Shown: positions 40,029 through 49,100 of the stretch, in pieces
Layout: each line of letters opens with the position of its first letter
Position numbering within the stretch: the first letter of the stretch is position 1
Program-made: the position numbers and the translations under genes
From: Bacteroidota bacterium
Lineage (GTDB): Bacteria > Bacteroidota > Bacteroidia > Chitinophagales > Chitinophagaceae
Assembly (NCBI GenBank): GCA_018268105.1
Contig: JAFDXG010000132.1
Location: 1 to 62,609, forward strand
Length of the DNA: 62,609 nucleotides
Direction of reading: 5' to 3'
The notes under the pieces: generated by a model
What the model was told of the DNA's origin: nothing
Seen by the model: only the letters and a program-made list of their open reading frames with translations
Database searches by the model: none

Positions 40029-42530
40029 CTAAAACACAACCCTGAAACTTCCAAATATGCCGAAGCGTTGAAAAGTTTTATCAGGAAGGGGCTTTGGTAA
40101 TACCCGCCAAATGAAATCAAGCCGGAAAATCTTAAAAATATTGTCTACACCGGTTCCAATCTCCATATAGGGTTTGCCACCGAGGGATTTAAACCCTGTT
40201 CCAGCAGTATCTGTATTATAAGCAAGATTCTCAGGACTAAGTCCACTCCACAATATTTTTGCTCCCCAAAATTGGCGAAACTTAAGCATCCGGGTTAGGG
40301 GTATAAATCTGAATAAACCATTCCCAATATTATGTTCCACATTAATTCCCGAATACCAGTCTGCAAGGAATTCGTACCGGGGCATCATATTGAAAGCATA
40401 CTTGTTATAATACCAGGTATTATTGCCGGGTGGAATTTCCAAAAGTGTATAGGGCAGGGTGCCAAATGTTTTGCCCGCATACAAGTTATAATATATACTA
40501 CCGTAAGGAGGTATTTTTTTATAATCAGAAATGCTGCCGCCAATCTTTTGATAGTTATAACTGCTATTAAACAGTCCCGAGATTCCCTTGGTATAGTGCG
40601 CTTCAAGGATCGGATAGTCGCTACCCAGGCTTATGCGGTAAAAGTTGCCATCAAGAAATTTTTCGAGGTAGGCAAATCTTAATTTCAATCCGGCTTCAAA
40701 AGTATTGAGCGGCTCACCGCCATTTTCGGAGGGGAACATTTGCTTTTCCGGCAGATTGGACAAGGGGGTAAATTTCCTTCTTTGTGTAGTAGCTGTAACA
40801 GAAAAACCACTACTCCATTCTTTAAAATATTCCAGTTTTTGCTGTTCTATTTTCATATATCGCAAAGGAATATTTGGCTTTCTGAGTGCAATAGCAAATA
40901 AATTATCACTACCCACTTCGTCATAGTACACCTGCCCGTTATCAATATCATTGAGATAAGAAGCAAAAAGCGTAGACCTGGGCGATTTATTAAAAAGATA
41001 AAGGGTTTGCAGCCTTCCTTTAAACTTTCCGTCGCCAAACCCATAGGCCAGGTATCCGGTAAAATAAATATGACGATTGAAGCCGGTATTGGTACCAAGG
41101 TCAAAGCGAAGCCTGGGTCCTTCGTAAGCATTCACAGTAAACCAATTGTACCACGGTCCAATTTCGTAGTTGCCTATATTTTTATACCCGGTACCCAAAA
41201 AATAAATCAGGTCAGTAAATCTTTTAAAACTCGGCATCGCCATCAGGGTATCAATCATCTTATATATCCCTTTTTCAGTACCTGTTAAAGAGTCATGCCT
41301 CGCTTCCTTCCAATATTCGTCGGAATGATTATGCGCCGAATCAGCAAGCACAATTTCCTCGCGTAGTTTGTTACTGTCCAGCACTGTTTGTACAGAACTA
41401 TCATTTATGACAATATCCCTGTAAGTACTCGTCTTTCTTCCGATAAAGTTTAGTCTCTTTTTATCAAGCAACACAAAATCTGCCACAAACTTGTCTTTTG
41501 CCAAGAACCAGACAGAATCATTTACCAGTTGATATTCCTGTACTAAGTCAAGCTTTTCTACAAAATTTATATTAGCAAGTTCGGAAACCCGTAGATTCAT
41601 TTTCATCACGGCAAAAGAAGAATCGGCAATCCAGGCATCCCCTTCAAATGTGCTTTCCCCTTTATGTTTGGGTGTAAATACAAAATGAAAAAACCTGTTT
41701 CCGCCTATATATTGTGTGTCAGGAACCCGATAATTATAGTATGCAGATCCATTGTCGCTGATAGGGCTCACAAAATCTTTATCAAATACCGGAATAAAAT
41801 TTTTATAAACATTTACATTCTGATACATGCCTCCAAGCAATTTACTTATACTTGGGCTGTTAAACCCTATTGTTTTAACGGCTTTAATCACCTCCCTGGT
41901 TTTCTTCGGGTTTCTCTGATAATAATAATCAGACAGTGATTCTGTTAAGTATAGCGGGAGTATGGGTTTCGATTCAGTAGTTGAATCAATATTCTGATTG
42001 ATAACCTTTCTAAATGGTTTTAAAATAGTAAGATCTATCAATTTATTATTCTTTACATCATTGAGGTCTGCCTCCAGCTTATTGTATAATTCATAAGAAT
42101 AATTTTCAAACCGCGACCTGTCATTATACGGTTTATTGCGTACTATTTTCCGCCAGAGAATCACGCCCCTTCCGATTTTGCTTCTGATTACAACTTCATT
42201 ATTCATTCTACCCCTTTCAAGGTTCACTATAAGGTGCATTTCTTCTGCAGTGGTATCAATAGCCACATAGAAATCTTCAAACCCTACGTAAGTCACCTCC
42301 AAAGTGTCGGACGGCCATTTGGGGAGTACAAAAGAAAAATTGCCTGCAGAGTCGCTTAACTTGCCAATAGGAGTGTTTTTGAATTGAATGGAAGCAAAGG
42401 GAATTCGCTCCTCACTATGTGCATCCTGTATAAATCCAAAAATTTTTTTTTGCTGAGCATAAATCATATTCTCCCATAGCAATGCCGAAAAAAATACCGT
42501 CAGACCAATACAGAATGATTTCCATGTCAT
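40029..42530 (-). CDS. DUF5686 family outer-membrane protein with carboxypeptidase-regulatory-like domain
   Basis: About 833 residues from the ATG at 42530, which starts a signal peptide (MTWKSFCIGLTVFFSALLWE, cleavage near YAQQ). Residues about 27-115 form a carboxypeptidase-regulatory-like beta-sandwich (IFGFIQDAHSEERIPFASI, GNFSFVLP, LEVTYVGFEDF). The remainder matches the Bacteroidota DUF5686 pattern, with a C-terminal half rich in aromatic, alternating strands and ending FGSFRVVF, as expected for an outer-membrane barrel. The family function is unknown; members are often found as single envelope genes. It is divergent from the CreD-module membrane protein and has no close partner. Confidence 0.75.
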   Translation of the reverse strand: MTWKSFCIGLTVFFSALLWENMIYAQQKKIFGFIQDAHSEERIPFASIQFKNTPIGKLSDSAGNFSFVLPKWPSDTLEVTYVGFEDFYVAIDTTAEEMHLIVNLERGRMNNEVVIRSKIGRGVILWRKIVRNKPYNDRSRFENYSYELYNKLEADLNDVKNNKLIDLTILKPFRKVINQNIDSTTESKPILPLYLTESLSDYYYQRNPKKTREVIKAVKTIGFNSPSISKLLGGMYQNVNVYKNFIPVFDKDFVSPISDNGSAYYNYRVPDTQYIGGNRFFHFVFTPKHKGESTFEGDAWIADSSFAVMKMNLRVSELANINFVEKLDLVQEYQLVNDSVWFLAKDKFVADFVLLDKKRLNFIGRKTSTYRDIVINDSSVQTVLDSNKLREEIVLADSAHNHSDEYWKEARHDSLTGTEKGIYKMIDTLMAMPSFKRFTDLIYFLGTGYKNIGNYEIGPWYNWFTVNAYEGPRLRFDLGTNTGFNRHIYFTGYLAYGFGDGKFKGRLQTLYLFNKSPRSTLFASYLNDIDNGQVYYDEVGSDNLFAIALRKPNIPLRYMKIEQQKLEYFKEWSSGFSVTATTQRRKFTPLSNLPEKQMFPSENGGEPLNTFEAGLKLRFAYLEKFLDGNFYRISLGSDYPILEAHYTKGISGLFNSSYNYQKIGGSISDYKKIPPYGSIYYNLYAGKTFGTLPYTLLEIPPGNNTWYYNKYAFNMMPRYEFLADWYSGINVEHNIGNGLFRFIPLTRMLKFRQFWGAKILWSGLSPENLAYNTDTAGTGFKSLGGKPYMEIGTGVDNIFKIFRLDFIWRVLPKPLPDKTFQRFGIFGSFRVVF

Positions 42531-42678
42531 ACTGCAAAAATAACTACCTGATAACCATAACAAAAAAAGGATGACAATAATTTATGGAAGTATTAAGAAG
42601 CTGTTGAACGGTGATTGAAGTATTACGGGAAACTCAAAAAATTCACAATAAAATTTGCGGGAATAAAATTTTAATATT

Positions 42679-42697
42679 TACTTTGAATTTCAAAGTA
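42679..42697 (+). promoter_or_regulatory. CreD-module operator, copy 1
   Basis: TACTTTGAATTTCAAAGTA is a perfect palindrome, with 9-bp arms about one central base, ending 5 bp before the ATG of the membrane-protein gene. Its left arm overlaps TTACTTTG, a 7-of-8 match to TAnnTTTG. The form TACTTTG-N5-CAAAGTR recurs before creD. The neighbouring winged-helix protein is the likely binder. Confidence 0.65.
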
Positions 42698-42702
42698 CTT
42701 TT

Positions 42703-43338
42703 ATGTCCGATAAAAATACCGGTTTAGATACCTTAAAAGATATTAAACAGATGATGGAACGCAGCAGCCGTTTCATCAGTCTGAGTGGATTAAGCGGAAT
42801 AGCTGCAGGGATCTGTGCTTTGATCGGTGCCTGGTTGGCTCATCCTTTAATTAACAATAGTTCAGATCAAAAAGTGTACAACAACTATCATCCTGAAATT
42901 ATTTCTCTCAGACAATTCATGGGGTATACGCTTTTTCTAATCGCTATGTTCACATTAGTTGCCGCATTTGTACTGGCGCTCATCTTCACATGGATCAAAA
43001 GCAAAAAAAATAATGTGCCGATTTGGGGAACTTCTTCAAAGCGATTATTGTGGAATATAGCTATCCCGTTGGTTGCAGGCGGCATCTTTTTGCTTCGTAT
43101 GATTCAATTGGGCTATTATGGGCTGATAGCGCCCGGTTGTTTAATTTTTTATGGCATGGCACTAATCAATGCGAGTAAATATACATTGGGCGAAGTAAGA
43201 TACCTGGGGTATAGCCAGGTTATATTGGGATTAATCAATTGCTGGTTTTTGAGCTATGGGTTATATTTTTGGACAATAGGTTTTGGCTTATTGCAAATAA
43301 TTTATGGAACGTTGATGTGGTGGAAGTATGAAAGATAA
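42703..43338 (+). CDS. Multi-pass membrane protein of the CreD module
   Basis: A 211-residue protein. A charged N-terminal helix (DTLKDIKQMMERSSRFISLSG) precedes about five or six hydrophobic segments (near residues 28-45, 73-98, 114-130, 137-152, 167-183 and 184-203). I do not recognise a named domain. It is the first gene of a plus-strand unit with the winged-helix regulator (88 bp downstream) and creD, and carries the palindrome at its promoter, so a role in the same envelope response is likely. A small integral sensor or partner of CreD is a guess. Confidence 0.6.
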   Translation: MSDKNTGLDTLKDIKQMMERSSRFISLSGLSGIAAGICALIGAWLAHPLINNSSDQKVYNNYHPEIISLRQFMGYTLFLIAMFTLVAAFVLALIFTWIKSKKNNVPIWGTSSKRLLWNIAIPLVAGGIFLLRMIQLGYYGLIAPGCLIFYGMALINASKYTLGEVRYLGYSQVILGLINCWFLSYGLYFWTIGFGLLQIIYGTLMWWKYER

Positions 43339-43426
43339 GTTTGAGATATGCAAACAGGTATCAGCTATCGAACATTGAACAACTATAGCCGACTGACGGC
43401 TGATAACTGATAGCTAAAAAAATAAA

Positions 43427-43726
43427 ATGAAGAATCCGATAGAAAATCTGAATAAAGTATTTGACAGCCGTATAAGGCTGGGTATTATGAGTTCGCTTAT
43501 GGTAAACGAGGAACTTAATTTTAACCAGCTCAAAGAAATTGTTGAAGTAACAGACGGCAACCTTGCTTCCCATCTCAAAAACTTAGAAGAAAACGGATAC
43601 ATCAAAGTGCAGAAAGGTTTTATCGGCAGAAAAACAAATACAATCTATTCTGTAACTAAAGCCGGAGAGAAAGCATTTAAAACCCACCTTGATGGGCTGG
43701 AGAAAATGATTAAATCATTAAGCTGA
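43427..43726 (+). CDS. Winged-helix transcriptional regulator of the CreD module
   Basis: A 99-residue, single-domain winged-helix protein. VFDSRIRLGIMSSLMVNEELNFNQLKEIVEVTDGNLASHLKNLEENGYIKVQKGF contains the helix-turn-helix and start of the wing, and GRKTNTIYSVTKAGEKAF its end, resembling the small ArsR/MarR-like HTH_34 group. It has no cysteine or histidine metal site and no obvious ligand domain, so signal input is unclear. It lies between a membrane-protein gene and creD, both preceded by the same 19-bp palindrome, which makes it the best candidate to bind that site. Confidence 0.8.
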   Translation: MKNPIENLNKVFDSRIRLGIMSSLMVNEELNFNQLKEIVEVTDGNLASHLKNLEENGYIKVQKGFIGRKTNTIYSVTKAGEKAFKTHLDGLEKMIKSLS

Positions 43727-43742
43727 ATTTTTTTTGTTCAAT

Positions 43743-43761
43743 TACTTTGTATTCCAAAGTG
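43743..43761 (+). promoter_or_regulatory. CreD-module operator, copy 2
   Basis: TACTTTGTATTCCAAAGTG has the form TACTTTG-N5-CAAAGTR and lies 17 bp before the creD ATG. The left arm overlaps TTACTTTG, near the -7 consensus. The length and spacing are identical to copy 1, about 1.06 kb upstream. Confidence 0.65.
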
Positions 43762-43778
43762 CTTTTAAAATATAAAAT

Positions 43779-45134
43779 ATGCAAGACAACACATCCGCAG
43801 AAAGCTTTCTACACCGAAACCGTATCACAATTAAAGGTTTCATAGTAGGCATACTGATACTTATTATGCTTATCCCTTCTGTTTTTATTATGAACCTTGT
43901 GAGCGAGAGGTCAGAAAGACAACGGGAAGTAGCAGCAGAAGTAAGCTCAAAATGGGCAGGAACTCAAACCATAACCGGACCTCTACTGGTGATTCCTTAC
44001 ACTGAAACTGTTCAAAACAAAGACGGGAAAACAGAGGTATTTGAAAAGTATGTTTACTTTTTACCTGATCAGCTATCCATTAACGGCAAATTGCAGCCTG
44101 AGATACGGCATAGAAGTATTTTCACGATTGCTGTATATAAAACTGATATCAACATCAAGGGAAATTTCAATGCACTCAATTTTGATCAATTGCATATACC
44201 CCAGTCTCTCCTGCATACCGACAGGGCCTTTATTTGCATGGGAATTGACGATTTCAGGGGTATTGAAGACCAGTTAGAGATTCAATGGAATGACAGTATC
44301 TTTACATTCAACGCTGGTTTACCGGATAACAGTATTATCCCAGCCGGCGTAAGCACTCCGGTAGTTCTTACAAAAAATATTCGGGGTAACCCATGCAATT
44401 TCACAATTCATCTTCGGCTACGCGGTTCTGAAAGGCTGGCCTTTACCCCGGTGGGTAAAACAACAGAAGTACATTTTTCTTCTCCCTGGACAAATCCCTC
44501 ATTCGATGGAAGCTTTCTGCCGGTAGTTACTCCGGTAGTTAGTGAAAAAGGATTTACAGCCAACTGGAAAGTTCAGCATCTAAACAGAAATTATCCGCAA
44601 AGCTGGAAGGATACGAAATACGATATCGCATCATCATCATTTGGCATTACCTTGTTGCAGTCTGTTGACTCATACGCCAAAACAATGCGGTCTGTTAAAT
44701 ATGCTATCCTCTTCTTAGCACTCAGTTTCGGTTTGTATTTTTTTGTTGAAATACTTCAAAAAACCACAGTACACCCGGTACAATATGTATTGATTGGACT
44801 GGCATTGAGTATATTTTACACCCTCCTGTTATCCATATCCGAATACCTCCAATTTAATATTGCATATACCATTGCATCAACTGCCACTGTTTTGCTGATA
44901 ACTTTATATACCAAAACTCTTTTTCACAAATGGAAAATTGCCATACTATTTGGAGGGTTGCTCGCTATGCTGTATGGTTTTATTTTTATTCTGATACAGT
45001 TGCAAGACGGAGCATTGCTTTTCGGCAGTATCGGATTGTTTATCCTTATTGCTATCATCATGTATTACTCAAGAAAGATTGACTGGTATGAAAAGAATAA
45101 AAATGAGGTAGAAACAAATGTCACACTATCCTAA
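43779..45134 (+). CDS. creD: Inner-membrane protein CreD
   Basis: A 451-residue protein with one N-terminal transmembrane segment (about residues 17-38). A large periplasmic region of about 260 residues follows, including WAGTQTITGPLLVIPYTE, then five or six hydrophobic segments in the C-terminal third (starting VKYAILFLALSFGLYFFVE). This is the CreD (CET) layout, known from the CreBC regulon of enterobacteria and linked to envelope integrity and beta-lactam or colicin tolerance in some species. No CreBC kinase pair adjoins it here; instead a small winged-helix protein lies upstream, which is the common Bacteroidota arrangement. Confidence 0.88.
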   Translation: MQDNTSAESFLHRNRITIKGFIVGILILIMLIPSVFIMNLVSERSERQREVAAEVSSKWAGTQTITGPLLVIPYTETVQNKDGKTEVFEKYVYFLPDQLSINGKLQPEIRHRSIFTIAVYKTDINIKGNFNALNFDQLHIPQSLLHTDRAFICMGIDDFRGIEDQLEIQWNDSIFTFNAGLPDNSIIPAGVSTPVVLTKNIRGNPCNFTIHLRLRGSERLAFTPVGKTTEVHFSSPWTNPSFDGSFLPVVTPVVSEKGFTANWKVQHLNRNYPQSWKDTKYDIASSSFGITLLQSVDSYAKTMRSVKYAILFLALSFGLYFFVEILQKTTVHPVQYVLIGLALSIFYTLLLSISEYLQFNIAYTIASTATVLLITLYTKTLFHKWKIAILFGGLLAMLYGFIFILIQLQDGALLFGSIGLFILIAIIMYYSRKIDWYEKNKNEVETNVTLS

Positions 45135-45235
45135 GTTGGACACAAATAGGTCAGGTGAAAATAGACCATAAAAAATAAAAGACACTAAGAAGTAACAGTT
45201 AATTATGTTTAATTCTTTACTACAATCAAATTGTT

Positions 45236-45592
45236 ATGCAAATATTCAATGCTTTTAAATATGCTTTTCAGGGAGTATATGTATTCTTCAGCAAAGATTT
45301 CAATGGCAAAATAGAGTTTGGATGTGCAATTGTTGCCATCGCAGCAGCATTCGTACTGCATATCTCAACAGTAGAGTGGATAGCAGTGCTCTTATGCATC
45401 GCAATGGTTTTATCTCTGGAAATGATAAACGCCTCTGTAGAAAAACTTTGTGATATGGTAGAACCCGGATTTCACCCTACAATAAAAACGATTAAAGACA
45501 TTTTAGCAGGTGCGGTATTGCTATCTGCCTTTGTTAGCCTGGCTATAGGTCTTATTATTTTCTTACCAAAAATTATTATTCAAATTAACTGA
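45236..45592 (+). CDS. dgkA: Diacylglycerol kinase-type membrane kinase (DgkA family)
   Basis: A 118-residue integral membrane protein with an amphipathic N-terminus (FKYAFQGVYVFFSKDFNGKIEF), three hydrophobic helices, and the family motif SLEMINASVEKLCDMV (about residues 61-76). A second conserved patch, IKTIKDILAGAVLL, follows. The family phosphorylates diacylglycerol or, in many Gram-positive and Bacteroidota versions, undecaprenol. Which lipid is used here cannot be told. The gene ends one base before the next reading frame, a broken DUF1361 gene, showing the two were once an operon. Confidence 0.85.
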   Translation: MQIFNAFKYAFQGVYVFFSKDFNGKIEFGCAIVAIAAAFVLHISTVEWIAVLLCIAMVLSLEMINASVEKLCDMVEPGFHPTIKTIKDILAGAVLLSAFVSLAIGLIIFLPKIIIQIN

Positions 45593-45593
45593 T

Positions 45594-45836
45594 ATGAAAA
45601 ACACTTCCGCAGCATATAGCATCCTTTATGTATCATTATTATGTTCTGTTGTATTGATTGGTATGCCAATAATGTATACCGGGAGCTGGCATTTTATATC
45701 GCTTATCTGGAATTTGTTCCTTGCAGTAATTCCCTTTGCAGTAAGCAGGGCTTGCTGTAAAAGTGCTCCTATATTCATACTATGCCACGAATGCACAAAT
45801 GCGTCTGCGGCGCGTTTGAGCATTACATTCGTGTAA
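45594..45836 (+). pseudogene. Truncated DUF1361 membrane protein
   Basis: The first 50 or so residues form two hydrophobic helices, with SLIWNLFLAVIPF as the DUF1361 hallmark (usually WNLFLAWIP). The homology then ends, and the frame runs through a segment bounded by inverted repeats before stopping at 45836. DUF1361 proteins normally have about 200 residues and six or more membrane helices. No remainder of the gene was seen downstream. The fragment is probably non-functional and directly follows dgkA. Confidence 0.65.
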
Positions 45837-45991
45837 TTGTACTTTGTATCAAAATACTGCAAACATTTTGAAAAATTATAACCAGACCCTTGCAGCAGTG
45901 TTACTGGCAGATCAAATCCGATATAGAAATAACACACTATATCTTTTACAATCATTTATGAATCTCCACTACATATTCGTGCATTCGTGGC
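45784..45991. repeat. REP/MITE-like segment bounded by 17-bp inverted repeats
   Basis: GCCACGAATGCACAAAT (45784-45800) and ATTCGTGCATTCGTGGC (45975-45991) are inverted copies with one mismatch. Inside is ATTACA-TTCG-TGTAAT (45822-45837), a perfect 6-bp hairpin with a TTCG loop made of related words. The segment carries no transposase. It coincides with the point where the DUF1361 gene loses homology. Target-site duplication was not identified. Confidence 0.5.
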
Positions 45992-46161
45992 TTAGTTGTA
46001 TCTGTTCAATAAGTAATCTTTCAGACGGCTGGAATTAGTCGGGAAGAACTACCCCACTTCCCCAATTTATTAGGTATCAATTGTTATTCAGCAAGCTCTA
46101 AGTAAACTGGCAAAAATTAAAACTCTAATTTTTACCGGTTCAAATAAAATACTTACGTTGT
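45992..46161. other. Intergenic remainder of a 325-bp non-coding stretch
   Basis: Together with the inverted-repeat segment this makes a gene-free stretch from 45837 to 46161. A short AT-rich hairpin, AAAAATTA (46112-46119) with TAATTTTT (46126-46133), could end the minus-strand TolB-like transcript, but it has no GC pairs. No coding remnant of DUF1361 was recognised. Confidence 0.35.
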
Positions 46162-49100
46162 TTAGAAATCTAACCCCAGTGAAAAATACCAGATGGGCTT
46201 GCCTTTAAAAAATCCTGAGGCCATAGGCCAACCGGCATCCAGTCTGAGGAAATAACCAAGTAAAGTACTCCTTGCCCCAAAGCCATAACCACCCACAAAT
46301 GGAGAACTTTTAATAGCCACCTGCACCGGAGGGTTACCATAGGTCATTGTTATATTTTTTAGATTATTGTATGCCCCATTCCAGGCAGTTCCAAAATCAA
46401 CAAATTGTATAAGCTGAAAGTTTCTCAGAAATGCATTATTAATAGGCCGGCTCATCAAAGTGGTAAACACCGGCAATCTGAATTCACTGTTTAACACCGC
46501 AGCATTGTTTCCATTTGCTGCATTTTGTCTGTATCCGCGCATATTAACAGCCAGCGACTGATAAGCATACGTCTGATCAGCGGCAGGTTTATTGCCATCA
46601 TTAAATTTCGGCCACATCCAGCCATCGGTACCACCCAGGAAGTATACAATTTTCTGACTTCCCCAGGAAATATCGAGTGCGGCCCTTCCGGCCCAAATAA
46701 AATTGCGATATATCGGGTAATAATATCTTATGTCCGTACCCACATTCCAGGTGAGTTTGCCCTGCCTGTCTTTAGTAATATCCGTATTGATATCAGTATA
46801 TATTTTATAGCGGAGTCCATGCCATATATTCAATGCCGGAGTAATGGTATTATCATGCACATATTCCAGGTGGGTCATCAGGGAACGCATTACTGTATCC
46901 TGAAAACGAAGTGAATTAAGATCGCCAATATATGTTTTGATTGTTCCCCTGTCATTGCGATAGGCTATGTTTGCCCTCACGCTGCGTACTCTGTCAATTG
47001 GGTAGGTAAGGTTTACCTGGTAAATATTTGTAAATAATTTATTAGGATAATAATTCTTACCATCCGGGTCATTTGACGGGTATAGGTTATAGTTAGATAC
47101 TGTAGAACGGTAATAAGAAAGTCCCCAGTCTAAGCGTTTGCGCAAATTGTAAAAACTAAATAATACATCTTTATCTTCAAGGTTAAGTCCCAGCCTGAAG
47201 CCACCAATAAATTTAATATCTTCAAACAGATCTGAAACACCAATCCGGAAAATCCCGCTCAGGTTAGAATTGCCATTGGTAAGGTATATAGGGCCGCTTC
47301 CTCCGCCATAGGGTTGCCAGCGCGTCATCAATACCGAATTGTTGAATCCGGTAACGGAGTAATCGGTAGAGAATTTTAAACGGTAGTCATATAGTTTTGC
47401 CTTCGACAAAACGGTTTGTTCCGGTTCCTGTTGTTCCGGTTCCATCACCTTTCCAATTACGGCTGTGGTATCATTAGCAAATTCACTCTGGAAAAAATCA
47501 TTTGGCTTTATTATACTATCTACTGCTGCAGGCTGATATATAGTTGCACCTCCTTTTACTGTTTTCTCATCCTGCAATACCTTCTTCATATATTCGGTGG
47601 GGCGTACATTGATATTTCTTTTCTTTAAAGCATCCTCATTCACCCTCAGCTTATACAGCATCTTCAGGTTTCCCTCCTGTCTCACTTCAGAAACCTGGCC
47701 ACGATCGCCTGCAATACGCGTTTCCTGCAGCCCACTTTGATAATTGGTGATAGGGAATGAATATGCGGAATCTGTTGTTACTGCCATATAGCCTATTGAA
47801 TCTGGTTCTGTTTTATTCCAGACTTTAAGAATAGAATCCAAATCCTGCGAATCGGGATTGCGCAGCAATTCATCACCCACTTTGTAAATAGTATCAAGCC
47901 CGGCCCTTTTGGTGGTAAAGAACCCTGCATAACGATTGGCAATACCCATTTCATCATTTACGAAAGTAAAATGGTTGGTATTATATTGCATTGGGTAACG
48001 GGCATTGCCGTGCTTCACGTCAGTAAGTTTAGTAATTTGCCGGAACTCACTATTATTCCAGTTGTTTACCATGAAGATATTGTAGGGATAGTTAGAAGGC
48101 AAAACTGTATCACTATTTACTGCGCTGCCTGTTGGGCGATTGGAGGAAAAGATGATTCCCGTCTTTCCGGGGAAAGCTGCAAAAGTAGGATCAAGATCAT
48201 CATATACATCGTTGGTAATCTGCTGAAGTGTCCCCTCCTGTATCTTGTACACAAAAATATCAGAATGTCCGTCTTTTACCGCACTGAGTAAAAGGGTATT
48301 CTGATCAAGCATATACTTCACATCATTGATCTGGTCAAGTTCATCCGGAAGTCCTTGTTTAGTGGTTTTGAGTCGTTTTACAAGATCGTATACAAACATG
48401 CGTAGTTTGTTCTTGTGCATATATACCACTACCAGCTTTTCCCCTTTTGGATCCCAGGCAAGCTGTGGATAGTTGGGGTTGATTTCATTTTGATTATCTA
48501 ATACTCCCGAATGCAGTAATACTTTTCTTTTATATCCAAAATCTTCAAGTTCTATGCGGTAAATACCCTTTTTATATCTTACTACTGCATAGGCATTGCT
48601 TCTTGGTGCAGGGTTAGCCTGAAAGCGATAATAATCAAGATTTTTCCCCACTTCTTCAATGGCCACTATATTGCCCTTGGGTGTGTTACGCCTTCCTTTC
48701 AGGTCTTTATAGTATTTGTCAGATTCTTTTTCCATAAATTCGGCCAGCACATCTTTGAATTTCTTTTTTGTTACTTTCATGCTGGCAGAGTTCAGGCTTT
48801 TATAAATCCTTGCCAGATAAAGCAAATAAGTAACATTATCTTTTCGGTAATTGTCTGCCATATAATGCCAGAAGGCATGCCCGGCAAGGTCTGGTTTATC
48901 AAAAGCAAACTGGTAAAAGGTTCTGTAGTCCCCGGACAAGAGTGCAGACTTCAATTTGTCATCCAACTCTGGGCTCCAGTTTTCAGCCGCATACATTACA
49001 TAGCCGTCTGTAAGCCATTTGGGAAGATCAAGTAGCGCCTGGTTACTGGCAAATTCACCAAGGTCATCACCGAACAACAGGTTTTCCACCAAAGTTTTTG

